A stretch of 64,000 nt of DNA from Cyclobacteriaceae bacterium. GTDB lineage: Bacteria; Bacteroidota; Bacteroidia; Cytophagales; Cyclobacteriaceae. This document shows positions 8,662-17,792 of this stretch, in pieces. The notes under the pieces were generated by a model that was given only the letters and a program-made list of their open reading frames with translations, was not told where the DNA came from and ran no database searches. The stretch spans positions 1 through 64,000 of the forward strand of contig JAGQYM010000020.1 of NCBI GenBank assembly GCA_020436085.1. Direction: 5' to 3'. The position numbers and the translations under genes were made by a program. The stretch's first letter is position 1. Every line of letters starts with the position of its first letter.

Positions 8662-9666
8662 ATGATCTCCAAACGCTTCATCCTCATCACCTTTCCCATC
8701 CTCCTTCTGCTAGGTGTCTACTTCCTGGGACCGGAACCTGCTACACCAAAATTCGCTCCAACGATGCCCCTGGTGCCAAATGAACCAGATAAATTAGAGA
8801 GTTATATCAATGCCAATGAAGCACGGCATAACGTGAAGCCTGATAACGAGGCACGTATCATCTGGTTTGACAGTGCCAGAAGCAAAACTGAATACAGTGT
8901 TATTTATCTTCACGGCTTCTCCGCCAGTCAGGAAGAGGGAGATCCAATCCACACCGATTTTGCCAAACGTTATGGTTGCAACCTTTATCTCGCACGATTG
9001 GCTGATCATGGAATTGACACCACGGAACAACTTCTATATTTCACTCCGGACCGATTGTGGGAGAGTGCAAAGGAGGCACTTGCCATCGGAAAGGCCATCG
9101 GTGATAAGGTCATCGTCATGAGTACCTCTACGGGGGGCACGGTGGCCCTCATGCTGGCAGCCCAATATCCCGATGATGTGTATGCTCTTATTAATATGTC
9201 TCCCAATATCGCCATCAACAATCCAACGGCTTTTCTTCTCAATGATCCCTGGGGATTGCAGATCGCCCGCATGGTGATCGGTAGTGACTATCAGGTGATC
9301 GACTATCCACCTGCGCGCCAACAGTATTGGAATGGCAAATACAGATTGGAGTCGCTCACACAACTTGAGGAGTTGCTGGAGGTGAAAATGAATAAAGAAA
9401 CCTTTCAACAAGTAACGGAACCTTCACTCACACTCTATTATTATCAAGATGAGGAGCATCAAGACCCCACTGTGAAAGTCTCAGCTATGCTCACAATGAA
9501 CGAACAGTTGGGTACCGATCCATCAAAGAAACGTGCCATTGCTATTCCTGGGGCAGGGGCGCATGTTATTGGATCTCATCTCGTGTCTAAAGATTTGGAA
9601 GCAGTCACCAACGCAGCAAACCAATTTGCAGAAGAGGTGTTGGGTCTCACTCCAGTCGATAACTAA
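8662..9666 (+). CDS. Membrane-anchored or exported alpha/beta hydrolase
   Basis: A 334-residue alpha/beta-hydrolase fold protein of unknown substrate. Residues 5-22 form a signal anchor or signal peptide. The oxyanion-side HG motif is at 84-85 and the nucleophile elbow is STSTGG (154-159) with predicted Ser156; the usual first Gly of GxSxG is Ser here. A likely acid lies in QDEEHQDPTV and the catalytic His in GAGAHVIGSH. The frame is open back to 8458, but that extension runs through the ftsZ terminators, so the ATG at 8662, which begins the signal sequence, is chosen. Confidence 0.8.
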   Translation: MISKRFILITFPILLLLGVYFLGPEPATPKFAPTMPLVPNEPDKLESYINANEARHNVKPDNEARIIWFDSARSKTEYSVIYLHGFSASQEEGDPIHTDFAKRYGCNLYLARLADHGIDTTEQLLYFTPDRLWESAKEALAIGKAIGDKVIVMSTSTGGTVALMLAAQYPDDVYALINMSPNIAINNPTAFLLNDPWGLQIARMVIGSDYQVIDYPPARQQYWNGKYRLESLTQLEELLEVKMNKETFQQVTEPSLTLYYYQDEEHQDPTVKVSAMLTMNEQLGTDPSKKRAIAIPGAGAHVIGSHLVSKDLEAVTNAANQFAEEVLGLTPVDN

Positions 9667-9948
9667 GCTCAGTGTAAAACCGATCCCTCCGCTAAACACC
9701 TCTCCTCTTCCTGCTTGCCTGCCGAAGTCAAGAACGTAGGCACGGGATAGGAGAAGAAGGTGAGGCTTCTTTGCCGAAAAGTCCGAAGTTGGAAAACGGA
9801 AATTGATACCTCGATCGGTTCCTTTTGTCCACCCAACTGAAATTGGTAAACCCGATGAAAAACTTAACTATCTACAAAACATCTCTCCTCAGGAGAGGAG
9901 AAGGGGATGAGGCACCTGATCTGAAACCAAGCCCATTGGAAAACAGGA

Positions 9949-9971
9949 GATGCTTCGTTGCACTCAGCATC
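9949..9971 (+). repeat. REP-like hairpin, copy 1
   Basis: GATGCT (9949-9954) and AGCATC (9966-9971) form a 6-bp stem around the loop TCGTTGCACTC. The loop core TCGTT(G/A)C is shared with copy 2 at 9985-10010 on the opposite strand. Confidence 0.65.
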
Positions 9972-9984
9972 GCAGGTGTATATT

Positions 9985-10010
9985 GAGACACTGAGGTAAC
10001 GAAGTGTCTC
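9985..10010 (-). repeat. REP-like hairpin, copy 2, inverted
   Basis: GAGACACT (9985-9992) pairs perfectly with AGTGTCTC (10003-10010) around a 10-nt loop. On the minus strand the loop reads TCGTTACCTC, nearly the same as the copy 1 loop, while the stem sequence differs but still pairs. Together they form a BIME-like inverted pair. Confidence 0.65.
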
Positions 10011-10041
10011 CTCGGTAGTGAACTGTTTGCTCCGAACCGAC

Positions 10042-10791
10042 CTACGGAGTAGTCTTCTTAAGTTGTTCTACCGCTCGCTCCAGATCCTCAGGCGTGTCAA
10101 TTCCCATCGTCTCGATATCCGTCTCTGCCACTTTGATTTTGTAGCCGTTCTCAATCCACCTCAATTGCTCCAGCGACTCAGCTATTTCAAGTGATGATGG
10201 TTTTAGCTTGGTGATCGCATTAAGTACATCAGTCCGGTAGGCGTACAAACCGATGTGTTTGTAAAAGTCTTGCTTATCCAGCCACTGCGCTGGTAGTGTG
10301 TTTCGTACGTGCGGCAATGCATTGCGGCTAAAATAAATCGCTTCATGGTGTAAATTAAAAATAGCTTTCACCAGGTTGGGATTATGCAGAACATCTGGAT
10401 CGGTGATCTTCTTTACCAGTGTCGCCAACTCCACCTTTCCATCAAGTAATGAAGTCAATAAATCTATCTGAGCCGGATCGATAAAGGGTTCATCGCCCTG
10501 AATGTTGATAACGTAATCGTATTCGCCTTCGGCCAAGGCCAGGGCTTCCGCACATCTATCTGTGCCACTTACGTGATCCTCAGAAGTCATCACCACTTTA
10601 CCGCCAACGGCCTTTACATGATCAAATATCTTTTGATTGTCCGTAGCTACAACCACCTGATCAAGGCTGGCAGCTTTTGAGGCCTGAGAGTACACCCACT
10701 CAATCATTGTCTTTCCGGCAATGTCTGCCAACGGCTTGGCAGGAAATCGAGTGGAAGCGTAACGGGCAGGAATTACACCGAGAATTTTCAT
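10042..10791 (-). CDS. kdsB: 3-deoxy-manno-octulosonate cytidylyltransferase
   Basis: Activates Kdo as CMP-Kdo for lipopolysaccharide inner-core synthesis. The 249-residue protein starts with the nucleotide-binding signature VIPARYASTRFPAKPLADI, and carries VVATDN, INIQGDEPFI and the C-terminal ETMGIDTPEDL, all characteristic of KdsB. The ATG overlaps the stop of the upstream NfeD-type gene by 4 bp, suggesting one transcript. Its presence with lpxA, lpxC and lpxD in the window fits a Kdo-containing LPS. Confidence 0.95.
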   Translation of the reverse strand: MKILGVIPARYASTRFPAKPLADIAGKTMIEWVYSQASKAASLDQVVVATDNQKIFDHVKAVGGKVVMTSEDHVSGTDRCAEALALAEGEYDYVINIQGDEPFIDPAQIDLLTSLLDGKVELATLVKKITDPDVLHNPNLVKAIFNLHHEAIYFSRNALPHVRNTLPAQWLDKQDFYKHIGLYAYRTDVLNAITKLKPSSLEIAESLEQLRWIENGYKIKVAETDIETMGIDTPEDLERAVEQLKKTTP

Positions 10792-12131
10792 GAGGTCAGC
10801 TTCCTTACTTTCAAAGTAGAACCCTCAATTTCCGTTACCGTCACCTGATCTCCCTTCTCAATATAGTCCCCTCGCGAGAAGGCATCGTAAAGTTGATCCT
10901 CAATCATAATCTTACCACTTGGCCGAAGTACGGTGTAAGCCGTGCCAGTTTTGCCAATCAGGTCAACGGTATTGAAGTTTGATGTATAACCTTCCGACTG
11001 TGCTTGTGTGTCAGTAAGTGAAATCCTTTTAAACACGCCCGACTGGCTCAGGCGCACTCCTCCCACAAAAAGCAACAGCACTCCTCCGCTAAGCCCTCCA
11101 AAGATGGCCAGCGATGCAATGACGATGTCTCTTAATGGTACCATGCTGAAGTTGAAGTAATCGTTGTTTACCATTATCAATACCATCGACCCAACAGTAA
11201 GACCAATGCCCGTAATACCAGCCACTCCAAAACCAGGGATAACGAATACCTCAAGCAGAATGAGTACAATCCCAACAAACAAGGCAATGATCTCCCAGTT
11301 CTCTGCCAGTCCATTCAGGTAATAGGGGACAAGGTAGAGAATCAAAGCTGTGATAGAGGCAATAATAGGAAATCCCACACCGGGAGTCTGCAGTTCAAAA
11401 TAGAGACCACCGAGGATCACCAGAATCAGAATGCCACTAATAAGAGGATTTAAGAAAAACGCAATTATCTTTTCCGGAGCACTGATTTCGAAATAGACCA
11501 GCTCGTAGTCTTTCACCTTGTTCCGAGAGAAGATTTCTTCAAGTGAGTTTACTTTAGCCTCGCAATAACCATACTTGATTGCCTCATCCGTTGTGAAGGT
11601 GATCACGGTTCCCTCGCGCTTGATGGTGTCTACATCTACACGCTCGTCCACCATACCTTCTGCAATTCTCGGATCACGGCCATTTTGCTCGGCCGTAGAT
11701 CGCATAATCGACCGCATATATGACTGGTATTTGTCAGGAGCCCTTTCACCCCCCATGCCCTCCACTACAGTAGCCGCACCTATATTGCCACCCGGGGCCA
11801 TATAGATGCTGTCGCAGGCGATAGAGATCAACGCACCAGCGGAAGCAGCATCCTTATTGATAAAAACCCAGATGGGAGTTTTGAGGTCAAGAATCCTGTC
11901 CACAATATCCTTCGCATCAGTTAGCACACCCCCGTAGGTATCCATCTCAATGATCACATAGTCGGCATCTATACTTTCAGCATGATCCAAAGCCAAATTC
12001 ACGTACCGCGACATGCGAGGGTCAATTTCCGCCTTGATCTCCATCACCATCACTTTTGGCTTCGTTTGGGCGTGTGACAGATAGCTCGCAAAAAGGAGGC
12101 AGGCGGAAAATACGACCATTAATTTCCTCAT
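10788..12131 (-). CDS. NfeD family membrane serine protease (ClpP-like)
   Basis: A 447-residue protein of the long NfeD type. Residues 1-21 are a signal peptide ending SHAQ. A ClpP/SppA-like protease domain follows, with predicted nucleophile Ser97 in AASAGAL and the upstream strand IIEMDTYGGVLTDA. Next come four or five membrane helices (about 225-370), and a soluble C-terminal NfeD OB-fold domain. Related archaeal and bacterial proteins work with stomatin (SPFH) partners in membrane protein quality control; no stomatin gene is in the window. Substrate is unknown. Confidence 0.88.
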   Translation of the reverse strand: MRKLMVVFSACLLFASYLSHAQTKPKVMVMEIKAEIDPRMSRYVNLALDHAESIDADYVIIEMDTYGGVLTDAKDIVDRILDLKTPIWVFINKDAASAGALISIACDSIYMAPGGNIGAATVVEGMGGERAPDKYQSYMRSIMRSTAEQNGRDPRIAEGMVDERVDVDTIKREGTVITFTTDEAIKYGYCEAKVNSLEEIFSRNKVKDYELVYFEISAPEKIIAFFLNPLISGILILVILGGLYFELQTPGVGFPIIASITALILYLVPYYLNGLAENWEIIALFVGIVLILLEVFVIPGFGVAGITGIGLTVGSMVLIMVNNDYFNFSMVPLRDIVIASLAIFGGLSGGVLLLFVGGVRLSQSGVFKRISLTDTQAQSEGYTSNFNTVDLIGKTGTAYTVLRPSGKIMIEDQLYDAFSRGDYIEKGDQVTVTEIEGSTLKVRKLTS

Positions 12132-12298
12132 CGTTATAGGGCTGATTAACTTGCATAAAGTTAATACAAACCGATGGCTATCCTTTGCGCATTGGTTTGG
12201 TTTATGGTACTTTAAGTAAGATTTTTAAGGAGCCTGGGCGTTATCGGCACGATTTTAAGGGTAGTATCGCAGGCCACATTTTTTCAACTGGAGTTGCT

Positions 12299-13276
12299 AT
12301 GATAAAGTTAGTTTTTCTCGTTTCTCACCTATGGGCCAGCCCCATGGGGCATGTTTCCGACTCCCTTCGTATGGAAACCGTCAATGGAAAATCCTTCATT
12401 ATTCACCAGGTAGATGAACAGGAGACGCTGTACGGTATCTCCAGGAGATATGGTGTTCCGTTGACTCAAATACTGGAGTTTAACAAAGAAGCAGACGCAG
12501 GCCTGGAAGTAGGGCAGATTTTAAGAGTTCCTTATATCCCACGCGTGCCCTCACCACCCCAGCAGGTTAAAGGGGTTCATACGGTCGCTGCAGGTGAAAC
12601 ATTGTTTTCAATATCACGACAATATGGACTGACAGTAGATGAAATCAAGTCCATGAATAACATGGCTGACAACTCGATATCGGTAGGACAGCAACTAAAC
12701 GTTGCAAAGGCGGCAACAACAGTTACGATTAATCAGCCGACCACTGCCAACACAATGGTAGACTATCATACAGTTGCGCCAAAGGAAACATTGTTTTCTA
12801 TTTCGAGGCAATACGGAATCACCGTACAAGAGTTAAAAGAGTGGAATAACATGACCACAACCAATCTTGAGATCGGTCAGCAGGTTCGCATTGTAAAACC
12901 AGAAACTGTGGTGACACAAAATGTAGTGGACACCACCAAAAAGGTAGAAACGGTAGTAACGCCTCGGCAAGAGACAGTAAAGATTTCAGAAAACGTGGCA
13001 GGCACAGATGAAGTAAAAGAATCCGGCCTGGCAGAGCTAATAGAAGGAACAGAAGGCAACAGAAAATATTTGGCATTGCATCGTACCGCTAAGCCAGGCA
13101 CAATTCTCAAAGTGAGAAATGAACTTAACAATCGCGAAGTCTTTGTGAGAGTGGTAGGCCCCATCCCTGCTACCAGTATCAACGACAAGCTGGTGATCAA
13201 GATTTCAAAGTCTGCCTTTGATCGCCTCGGAGCCATAGACCAAAAGTTCAGAGTAGAGGTCACTTATTACAAATAG
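12299..13276 (+). CDS. Secreted LysM protein with C-terminal RlpA-like domain
   Basis: A 325-residue exported protein for peptidoglycan binding. After a signal peptide come three LysM repeats, recognisable by IIHQVDEQETLYGISRRYG, VHTVAAGETLFSISRQYG and YHTVAPKETLFSISRQYG (starting about 34, 91 and 155). The C-terminus from about 250 (HRTAKPGTILKVRNELNN) resembles the double-psi beta-barrel of RlpA-type lytic transglycosylases. The frame is open back to a TTG at 12185, but the ATG at 12299 begins the signal peptide and has GGAG just upstream, so it is preferred. The stop abuts the GTG of the next gene. Confidence 0.85.
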   Translation: MIKLVFLVSHLWASPMGHVSDSLRMETVNGKSFIIHQVDEQETLYGISRRYGVPLTQILEFNKEADAGLEVGQILRVPYIPRVPSPPQQVKGVHTVAAGETLFSISRQYGLTVDEIKSMNNMADNSISVGQQLNVAKAATTVTINQPTTANTMVDYHTVAPKETLFSISRQYGITVQELKEWNNMTTTNLEIGQQVRIVKPETVVTQNVVDTTKKVETVVTPRQETVKISENVAGTDEVKESGLAELIEGTEGNRKYLALHRTAKPGTILKVRNELNNREVFVRVVGPIPATSINDKLVIKISKSAFDRLGAIDQKFRVEVTYYK

Positions 13277-14041
13277 GTGAACAAATTTGAACTCAAGGCG
13301 CTGCTTGATGAGAAAGTAGCGCAATACAATCAGCCCGGCTTTATTGCGGATGATCCTGTGTCAATTCCGCATTCCTATTCCCGTAAGGAAGACATCGAGA
13401 TCACAGGCTTTTTTGCGGCTATGTTGGCCTGGGGGCAACGCAAAACCATCATCAATAAATGCAGAGAGCTGTTCAAACTCATGGACGATGCGCCATATGA
13501 GTTCATTGTTCACCACAAGTTGAATGACCTCAAACGGTTCACCCGATTCAAGCATCGCACATTCAATGACACTGACTGTCTCTACTTTATCAGATTTCTG
13601 AAGAGCCATTATTCAAAAAATAATTCACTTGAGACAGCTTTTCAGCCAACAGAAAACGAAGCTGATATAGAGGGCGCACTTGTTCGCTTTCATAAAAAAT
13701 TCTTCAGCCTGGAAGATTTTCCACCCAGAACTAAAAAACATGTCGCCACTCCCGAACGAAAGTCCGCGTGTAAACGCATCAACATGTATTTGCGATGGAT
13801 GGTGAGAGACGATCAGCGCGGTGTTGACTTTGGTATTTGGAAATCGATCCCAACCTCAAAGTTGATATGTCCCTGTGACCTGCATGTAGAGAGAGTGGCA
13901 AGAAAACTAAAGATGATCAAACGCAAGCCCATGGATTGGCTGACAGCTGTGGAACTTACCGCCCAATTACGGAAGTTTGATCCCAATGATCCAGTCAAAT
14001 ATGACTTTGCTTTATTTGGTCTCGGATTGGAAGGGTTCTAG
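13277..14041 (+). CDS. TIGR02757 family (DUF2400) protein
   Basis: A 254-residue soluble protein of the TIGR02757/DUF2400 family, whose biochemical role is not established. Recognisable parts are DPVSIPHSYSRKEDIEITGF, FFAAMLAWGQRKTII, and the C-terminal KRINMYLRWMVRDD followed by LICPCDLHVERVARKL. The second half recalls helix-hairpin-helix DNA glycosylase folds, which is only an inference. It begins with GTG directly after the LysM gene stop, so the two are probably co-translated. Confidence 0.85.
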   Translation: MNKFELKALLDEKVAQYNQPGFIADDPVSIPHSYSRKEDIEITGFFAAMLAWGQRKTIINKCRELFKLMDDAPYEFIVHHKLNDLKRFTRFKHRTFNDTDCLYFIRFLKSHYSKNNSLETAFQPTENEADIEGALVRFHKKFFSLEDFPPRTKKHVATPERKSACKRINMYLRWMVRDDQRGVDFGIWKSIPTSKLICPCDLHVERVARKLKMIKRKPMDWLTAVELTAQLRKFDPNDPVKYDFALFGLGLEGF

Positions 14042-14051
14042 AGACCACTAA

Positions 14052-14699
14052 CTATTTCCAGTTGGCAGGGTCCAGCCTCCACGACTTCACATGGATCAAT
14101 TCGCTTTCGCTCAGGTAGTTTTTGTTAACTGCAGTTGTTAGGAGATGATTGAAATCGCTAAGACAAACCAATGGAATGCCGGCTTTCTTGAAATTGTTTT
14201 CAGCTACTTCAAACCCATAAGTGAAAATGGCGACCATACCTGCTACTTTAAACCCCTCTTTGACCAATGCATCAGCAGCCTTCAGCGAGCTGCCACCGGT
14301 TGAGATCAGATCTTCCACCAGCACCACCTTCTTACCCTTATCAACCCTACCTTCGATCTGATTACCCATGCCATGTTCCTTGGGTTTTGGACGTACGTAG
14401 ATGTAAGGTAGATCAAGATCATCTGCGACAAGGGCGCCCTGGGCGATACCAGCAGTGGCAACACCCGCTACATATTCGACATCTGCAAAATGAGTGCTTA
14501 CTGCTGCCGAAAGAGCGTCCCTGATTATTCCTCGGATGGCAGGATATGACAGTGACAGCCTGTTATCACAATAGATTGGTGACTTCCAGCCAGAGGCCCA
14601 CGTAAAAGGGTTCTTATAATTTAGTTTAATGGCTTCAATCTCCAGGAGCTTCTCAGCCACTTGGTTGGCGGTGGATTCGTTGATCTTGACAATACTCAT
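14052..14699 (-). CDS. pyrE: Orotate phosphoribosyltransferase
   Basis: Converts orotate and PRPP to orotidine 5'-phosphate in pyrimidine synthesis. The product is 215 residues from the chosen ATG. The type I phosphoribosyltransferase PRPP motif VVLVEDLISTGGS is present, along with NPFTWASGWKSPIYCDNR near the N-terminus and RPKPKEHGMGNQIEG for the flexible catalytic loop. A TTG seven codons upstream (14720) is in frame, but the ATG at 14699 gives the family-typical start. The 3' end lies 10 bp from the convergent TIGR02757 gene. Confidence 0.95.
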   Translation of the reverse strand: MSIVKINESTANQVAEKLLEIEAIKLNYKNPFTWASGWKSPIYCDNRLSLSYPAIRGIIRDALSAAVSTHFADVEYVAGVATAGIAQGALVADDLDLPYIYVRPKPKEHGMGNQIEGRVDKGKKVVLVEDLISTGGSSLKAADALVKEGFKVAGMVAIFTYGFEVAENNFKKAGIPLVCLSDFNHLLTTAVNKNYLSESELIHVKSWRLDPANWK

Positions 14700-14864
14700 G
14701 CTTGGGGCTTTGGTCGGCAATTTATTACGATTTCACAGGGGTGCCAAAAATAAGTCCGTGTGACAGGGGCGCCCTGAAATTTATTCTGATAATAATCGGG
14801 GCAGTATTGACTGATAACTAATTATTTATGTTTTTGCACTCAATGGTGGCCTACATAATCGCTA

Positions 14865-15554
14865 ATGAACCTTTTTGTTAATGACATCCCAGTGAGGATA
14901 CTGAAGCCCGGCCGCAAGCCGGAGGACGGTAGCTATAATCACGTCATCGATGCCAAAAATGAAGTCATCTCCAAAGCCAAACTGATTCACCATGTCTGGT
15001 TGCAAAACGTAGTCACGGAAGACATTCAGGTCATTCTCTTCCTGCTCAATTCCAAAGTACCCACCAATCTCTTATCACTCGAAATCACTACAGAGCACTA
15101 CGAGGAGATCAAGGAATACATCAAGTCGCAGTTCAAAGTGGTGAAAGCTGCCGGAGGCTTGATCAGGAAGAAAGACAAGTTCCTGATGATCTATCGCCTC
15201 AAGAAATGGGACCTGCCTAAAGGCAAGAAGGAAAACGGTGAAAAATACCCTAAAACAGCCGTAAGAGAAGTGGAGGAGGAGTGTAATGTGTCGGTGAAGC
15301 TAGGAAAGAAAATATGCACTACGTGGCACACCTATACCATGAACAAGAGCAATATGATCAAGCATACAAAATGGTATGCTATGGATATAGTGGACGACAG
15401 CAAAATGAAACCTGCCTTGGAAGAGGATATCGAAGAGCTGAGATGGATGACGCAGAAGGAAGTATACCACGCTCTCGAAAACTCTTATCGTTCCATTCGG
15501 TTCGTGTTCGAAGTGTATTACAAGAAAACAGAAGATTTCGGCCTGAACGACTAA
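14865..15554 (+). CDS. Nudix hydrolase with N-terminal extension
   Basis: A 229-residue protein: about 90 N-terminal residues of unknown fold, then a Nudix domain (about 92-215). The Nudix box runs from GKKENGE to REVEEECNV and fits GX5EX7REUXEEXGU except that the last Gly is Asn. The catalytic REVEEE core is intact. The substrate cannot be told from sequence. The stop codon overlaps the convergent coaD stop by 4 bp (CTAA). Confidence 0.85.
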   Translation: MNLFVNDIPVRILKPGRKPEDGSYNHVIDAKNEVISKAKLIHHVWLQNVVTEDIQVILFLLNSKVPTNLLSLEITTEHYEEIKEYIKSQFKVVKAAGGLIRKKDKFLMIYRLKKWDLPKGKKENGEKYPKTAVREVEEECNVSVKLGKKICTTWHTYTMNKSNMIKHTKWYAMDIVDDSKMKPALEEDIEELRWMTQKEVYHALENSYRSIRFVFEVYYKKTEDFGLND

Positions 15555-16006
15555 AGCTCGTAGGGGATATAGGCCGATACATCACCCTTGTAGCGATGGA
15601 CTTCTCGAATAATCGATGAACTTATCGATGCAAATTCAGGCGAGGTAATCAGGAATACTGACTCAAGGTTTGCATTAAGCCCTCGATTCACCTGTGATAT
15701 ACTGTTCTCGTACTCAAAGTCCGTGGTGTTCCTGAGGCCTCTCAATAAGTAGTTAGCATTCTTTTTCTTTGCCAATTCAGCGGTCAGTTCTGCGTAAGTG
15801 ATCACCGAGATGTTGGAATGTTTTTCAAATGTTTCGCTGATCTTCTTCACCATGAAGTCGATATCAAAGTAACGCTGGCTTTTGCCACTATTATAGCCTA
15901 TGGCGATGATGATCTCATCAAAAATCTTCAGTCCACGCAGCACAATGTCCTCATGCCCCTTGGTGAAGGGGTCAAAAGAGCCGGGAAACAACGCTATTTT
16001 TTTCAT
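15551..16006 (-). CDS. coaD: Phosphopantetheine adenylyltransferase
   Basis: Fourth step of coenzyme A synthesis: transfers AMP from ATP to 4'-phosphopantetheine. The 151-residue product has the nucleotidyltransferase motif FPGSFDPFTKGHED at the N-terminus and the ISSSIIREV segment near the C-terminus, both diagnostic of CoaD. It is last in a minus-strand run with the DUF3822 gene 26 bp upstream. Confidence 0.96.
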   Translation of the reverse strand: MKKIALFPGSFDPFTKGHEDIVLRGLKIFDEIIIAIGYNSGKSQRYFDIDFMVKKISETFEKHSNISVITYAELTAELAKKKNANYLLRGLRNTTDFEYENSISQVNRGLNANLESVFLITSPEFASISSSIIREVHRYKGDVSAYIPYEL

Positions 16007-16032
16007 GATTGAATCGAAGTTAGCGAATGGTA

Positions 16033-16920
16033 TCAGTTCGCGAGAAGATGCAAAGCATATAAATCGAGAAAATGATGATCCTGGATTTCGTCAAACAGGT
16101 ATCCAAACTTCAGATAAGAAGGTCGTCCGCCAAAGGTCACGTTTTTAATGTACTTAGAGAACTCAAGGAAATGGGGTGAGTTCTTACCAATGTATCCCCA
16201 CAACACAATCTGGCTGGTTTGCTGGCTCATCTGCATGGCGTTGAGCACCAGCATGATGTATTTTACGTAGTCTGAAAAATGTTTGATCGGAAACTGATTG
16301 TAATACATCAGCTTTCCATTCTTTACTGAAATCACATGAAGCTTAAACCGGTCGACATAAATGAAAAGCGAAGGCTTATCCTCCGACACCGCATAGTCTA
16401 GGACGCCCTCGATCAGGCTTGTTGACTGGTGCATGAACTTAATGGCTGAGTTGGGGTAGAGGACTTTGATCCAATCGTGAATGCCTTTGTGCAGGGCAAA
16501 TACTGTCACAGCATTGCTCTTCACATTTTGGCAAAAAAGTACTACCTCTTTCTCTGCATCAAACCTGGCGTTGAGTTTCAAGTACTCGGGTGCTGCTTCT
16601 TCTATGAATAGGGAGTCGGGTACCTGAACCAGTTTGTTGTTCTTGATAGAGAATTTCACCGTCTTCCAGAAGCCTGCTGTAAGGAGGTGATGAGCTTCGA
16701 AAAGCTCTTGTAGCAGAGACAGTTGGTCTTCGCTGGAATTGAGATTTTGGAAAATATAGTCTTCAAAAAAAAGAAGTCGGTCATCGCTGTCTACGATACC
16801 GACTTGCAAGTCTCTTACGCCAAGATGAATCAGTAAAGTATATTGATGTAAGTTGTCTACATCAAATTTGTCATCTTTGATTTTCTTGATCAGCTTATAG
16901 CTAAGCGGGGCTGATGCCAA
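16033..16920 (-). CDS. DUF3822 family protein
   Basis: A 295-residue soluble protein of the Bacteroidota-restricted DUF3822 family, function unknown. The N-terminal stretch YTLLIHLGVRDLQVGIVD and the later LFIYVDRFKLHVISVKNG resemble the paired strands of ASKHA (actin-like ATPase) folds, an inference from pattern only. The predicted start is TTG at 16920, six bases after the stop of the upstream gene; no ATG is near. It lies next to coaD. Confidence 0.75.
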   Translation of the reverse strand: MASAPLSYKLIKKIKDDKFDVDNLHQYTLLIHLGVRDLQVGIVDSDDRLLFFEDYIFQNLNSSEDQLSLLQELFEAHHLLTAGFWKTVKFSIKNNKLVQVPDSLFIEEAAPEYLKLNARFDAEKEVVLFCQNVKSNAVTVFALHKGIHDWIKVLYPNSAIKFMHQSTSLIEGVLDYAVSEDKPSLFIYVDRFKLHVISVKNGKLMYYNQFPIKHFSDYVKYIMLVLNAMQMSQQTSQIVLWGYIGKNSPHFLEFSKYIKNVTFGGRPSYLKFGYLFDEIQDHHFLDLYALHLLAN

Positions 16921-16926
16921 AGGATT

Positions 16927-17736
16927 TTAAGATTCCCAGTTTCCAGAAGTAGAAACATCTGTCTTAGAACCAAAACGCAACGGCTTACGGTTCTTAGCTT
17001 CGTTGGCCTCACTTCTGAAAGGATTGTCAGGATTAGGGTCTCTTACTTCTATTACATCTACCATCACTCCGTTTCTGTCCACCTTACCTACGAAAATCTC
17101 AAATTTGGTATCTGTACCAGGCTTGTAAGCGATGCGTTTCACGTCCAGTTTAGGATCAAATTTGTAATCCCAGGTTGTCATCAGGATTTGTCCCTTACGT
17201 ACTTCCTGACCAGGCTTAACATCTGCCAGTGAACTAATAAAACCGTCTTCAGTGAATGGAGGCTCAGTTGTCTTGTCACCTACTTTCAACGTATATCCTC
17301 TTTGATTCTTAACTGCTCTGTCGCCTACCTTAACTTTGTAACCCATAAATATTCCGTTGTCAGCACAGTTTACGTTGAACGTCTCTTTGAAAATACGTTC
17401 CTGTGCGGGCACAAACCCAAGTGTATCGATGTGTACAGTAACTTCTTCACCACCGTACTCTTTTTGTTTGATTTCCTCCCTGCGCTCCACGATAGCCACC
17501 CGACCGTTGTTGATAAAATTGATCAACGAATCCCAATTGGAAGTGTAGCGACCATTCACCTCTTGAAATACGATTTCCGCCTCACGAATCATCTTCAGCT
17601 TTTCGATTACCGCGGCTTCTTTTACGTCAACCATCTTACGGTCCTCAATTGTACTTTGTACGCCACTGTACAGGTAGTAGCCTAAAAAGAGGCTGATAGC
17701 GAAAAGAACGTAGGTCAGAATCTTAGTAAGGTTCAT
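16927..17736 (-). CDS. Single-pass membrane protein, unknown function
   Basis: A 269-residue protein with one N-terminal membrane helix (about 5-25) and a soluble, probably periplasmic, remainder. The segment after the helix, MIREAEIVFQEVNGRYTSNW, recalls pseudopilins, but no prepilin peptidase site is seen. The middle contains a repeated motif (YKVKVGDRAVKN and YTLKVGDKTTEP, about residues 130-160). It sits 6 bp before the DUF3822 gene and probably shares its transcript. No named family is recognised. Confidence 0.75.
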   Translation of the reverse strand: MNLTKILTYVLFAISLFLGYYLYSGVQSTIEDRKMVDVKEAAVIEKLKMIREAEIVFQEVNGRYTSNWDSLINFINNGRVAIVERREEIKQKEYGGEEVTVHIDTLGFVPAQERIFKETFNVNCADNGIFMGYKVKVGDRAVKNQRGYTLKVGDKTTEPPFTEDGFISSLADVKPGQEVRKGQILMTTWDYKFDPKLDVKRIAYKPGTDTKFEIFVGKVDRNGVMVDVIEVRDPNPDNPFRSEANEAKNRKPLRFGSKTDVSTSGNWES

Positions 17737-17792
17737 TTTTTATAGGTTTAAGCATGCAATAATAAAGATTTTAAGCCTTTTCACACAACCAA

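Larger units (their letters stand above)
9667..10041. other. 375-bp intergenic region with palindromic repeats
   Basis: The spacer between the hydrolase and the convergent kdsB has no convincing reading frame. It contains two related purine-rich segments, GGAGAAGAAGGTGAGG (ending about 9765) and GGAGAAGGGGATGAGG (about 9897-9912), the second preceded by the palindrome CTCTCCTCAGGAGAG (9883-9897). Two REP-like hairpins follow at 9949-9971 and 9985-10010. It resembles the short palindromic repeats common between Bacteroidota genes. Confidence 0.7.

Noticed and set aside
12185-12298. Upstream TTG start for the LysM protein
   Set aside because: It would bury the signal peptide; the ATG at 12299 has GGAG upstream.
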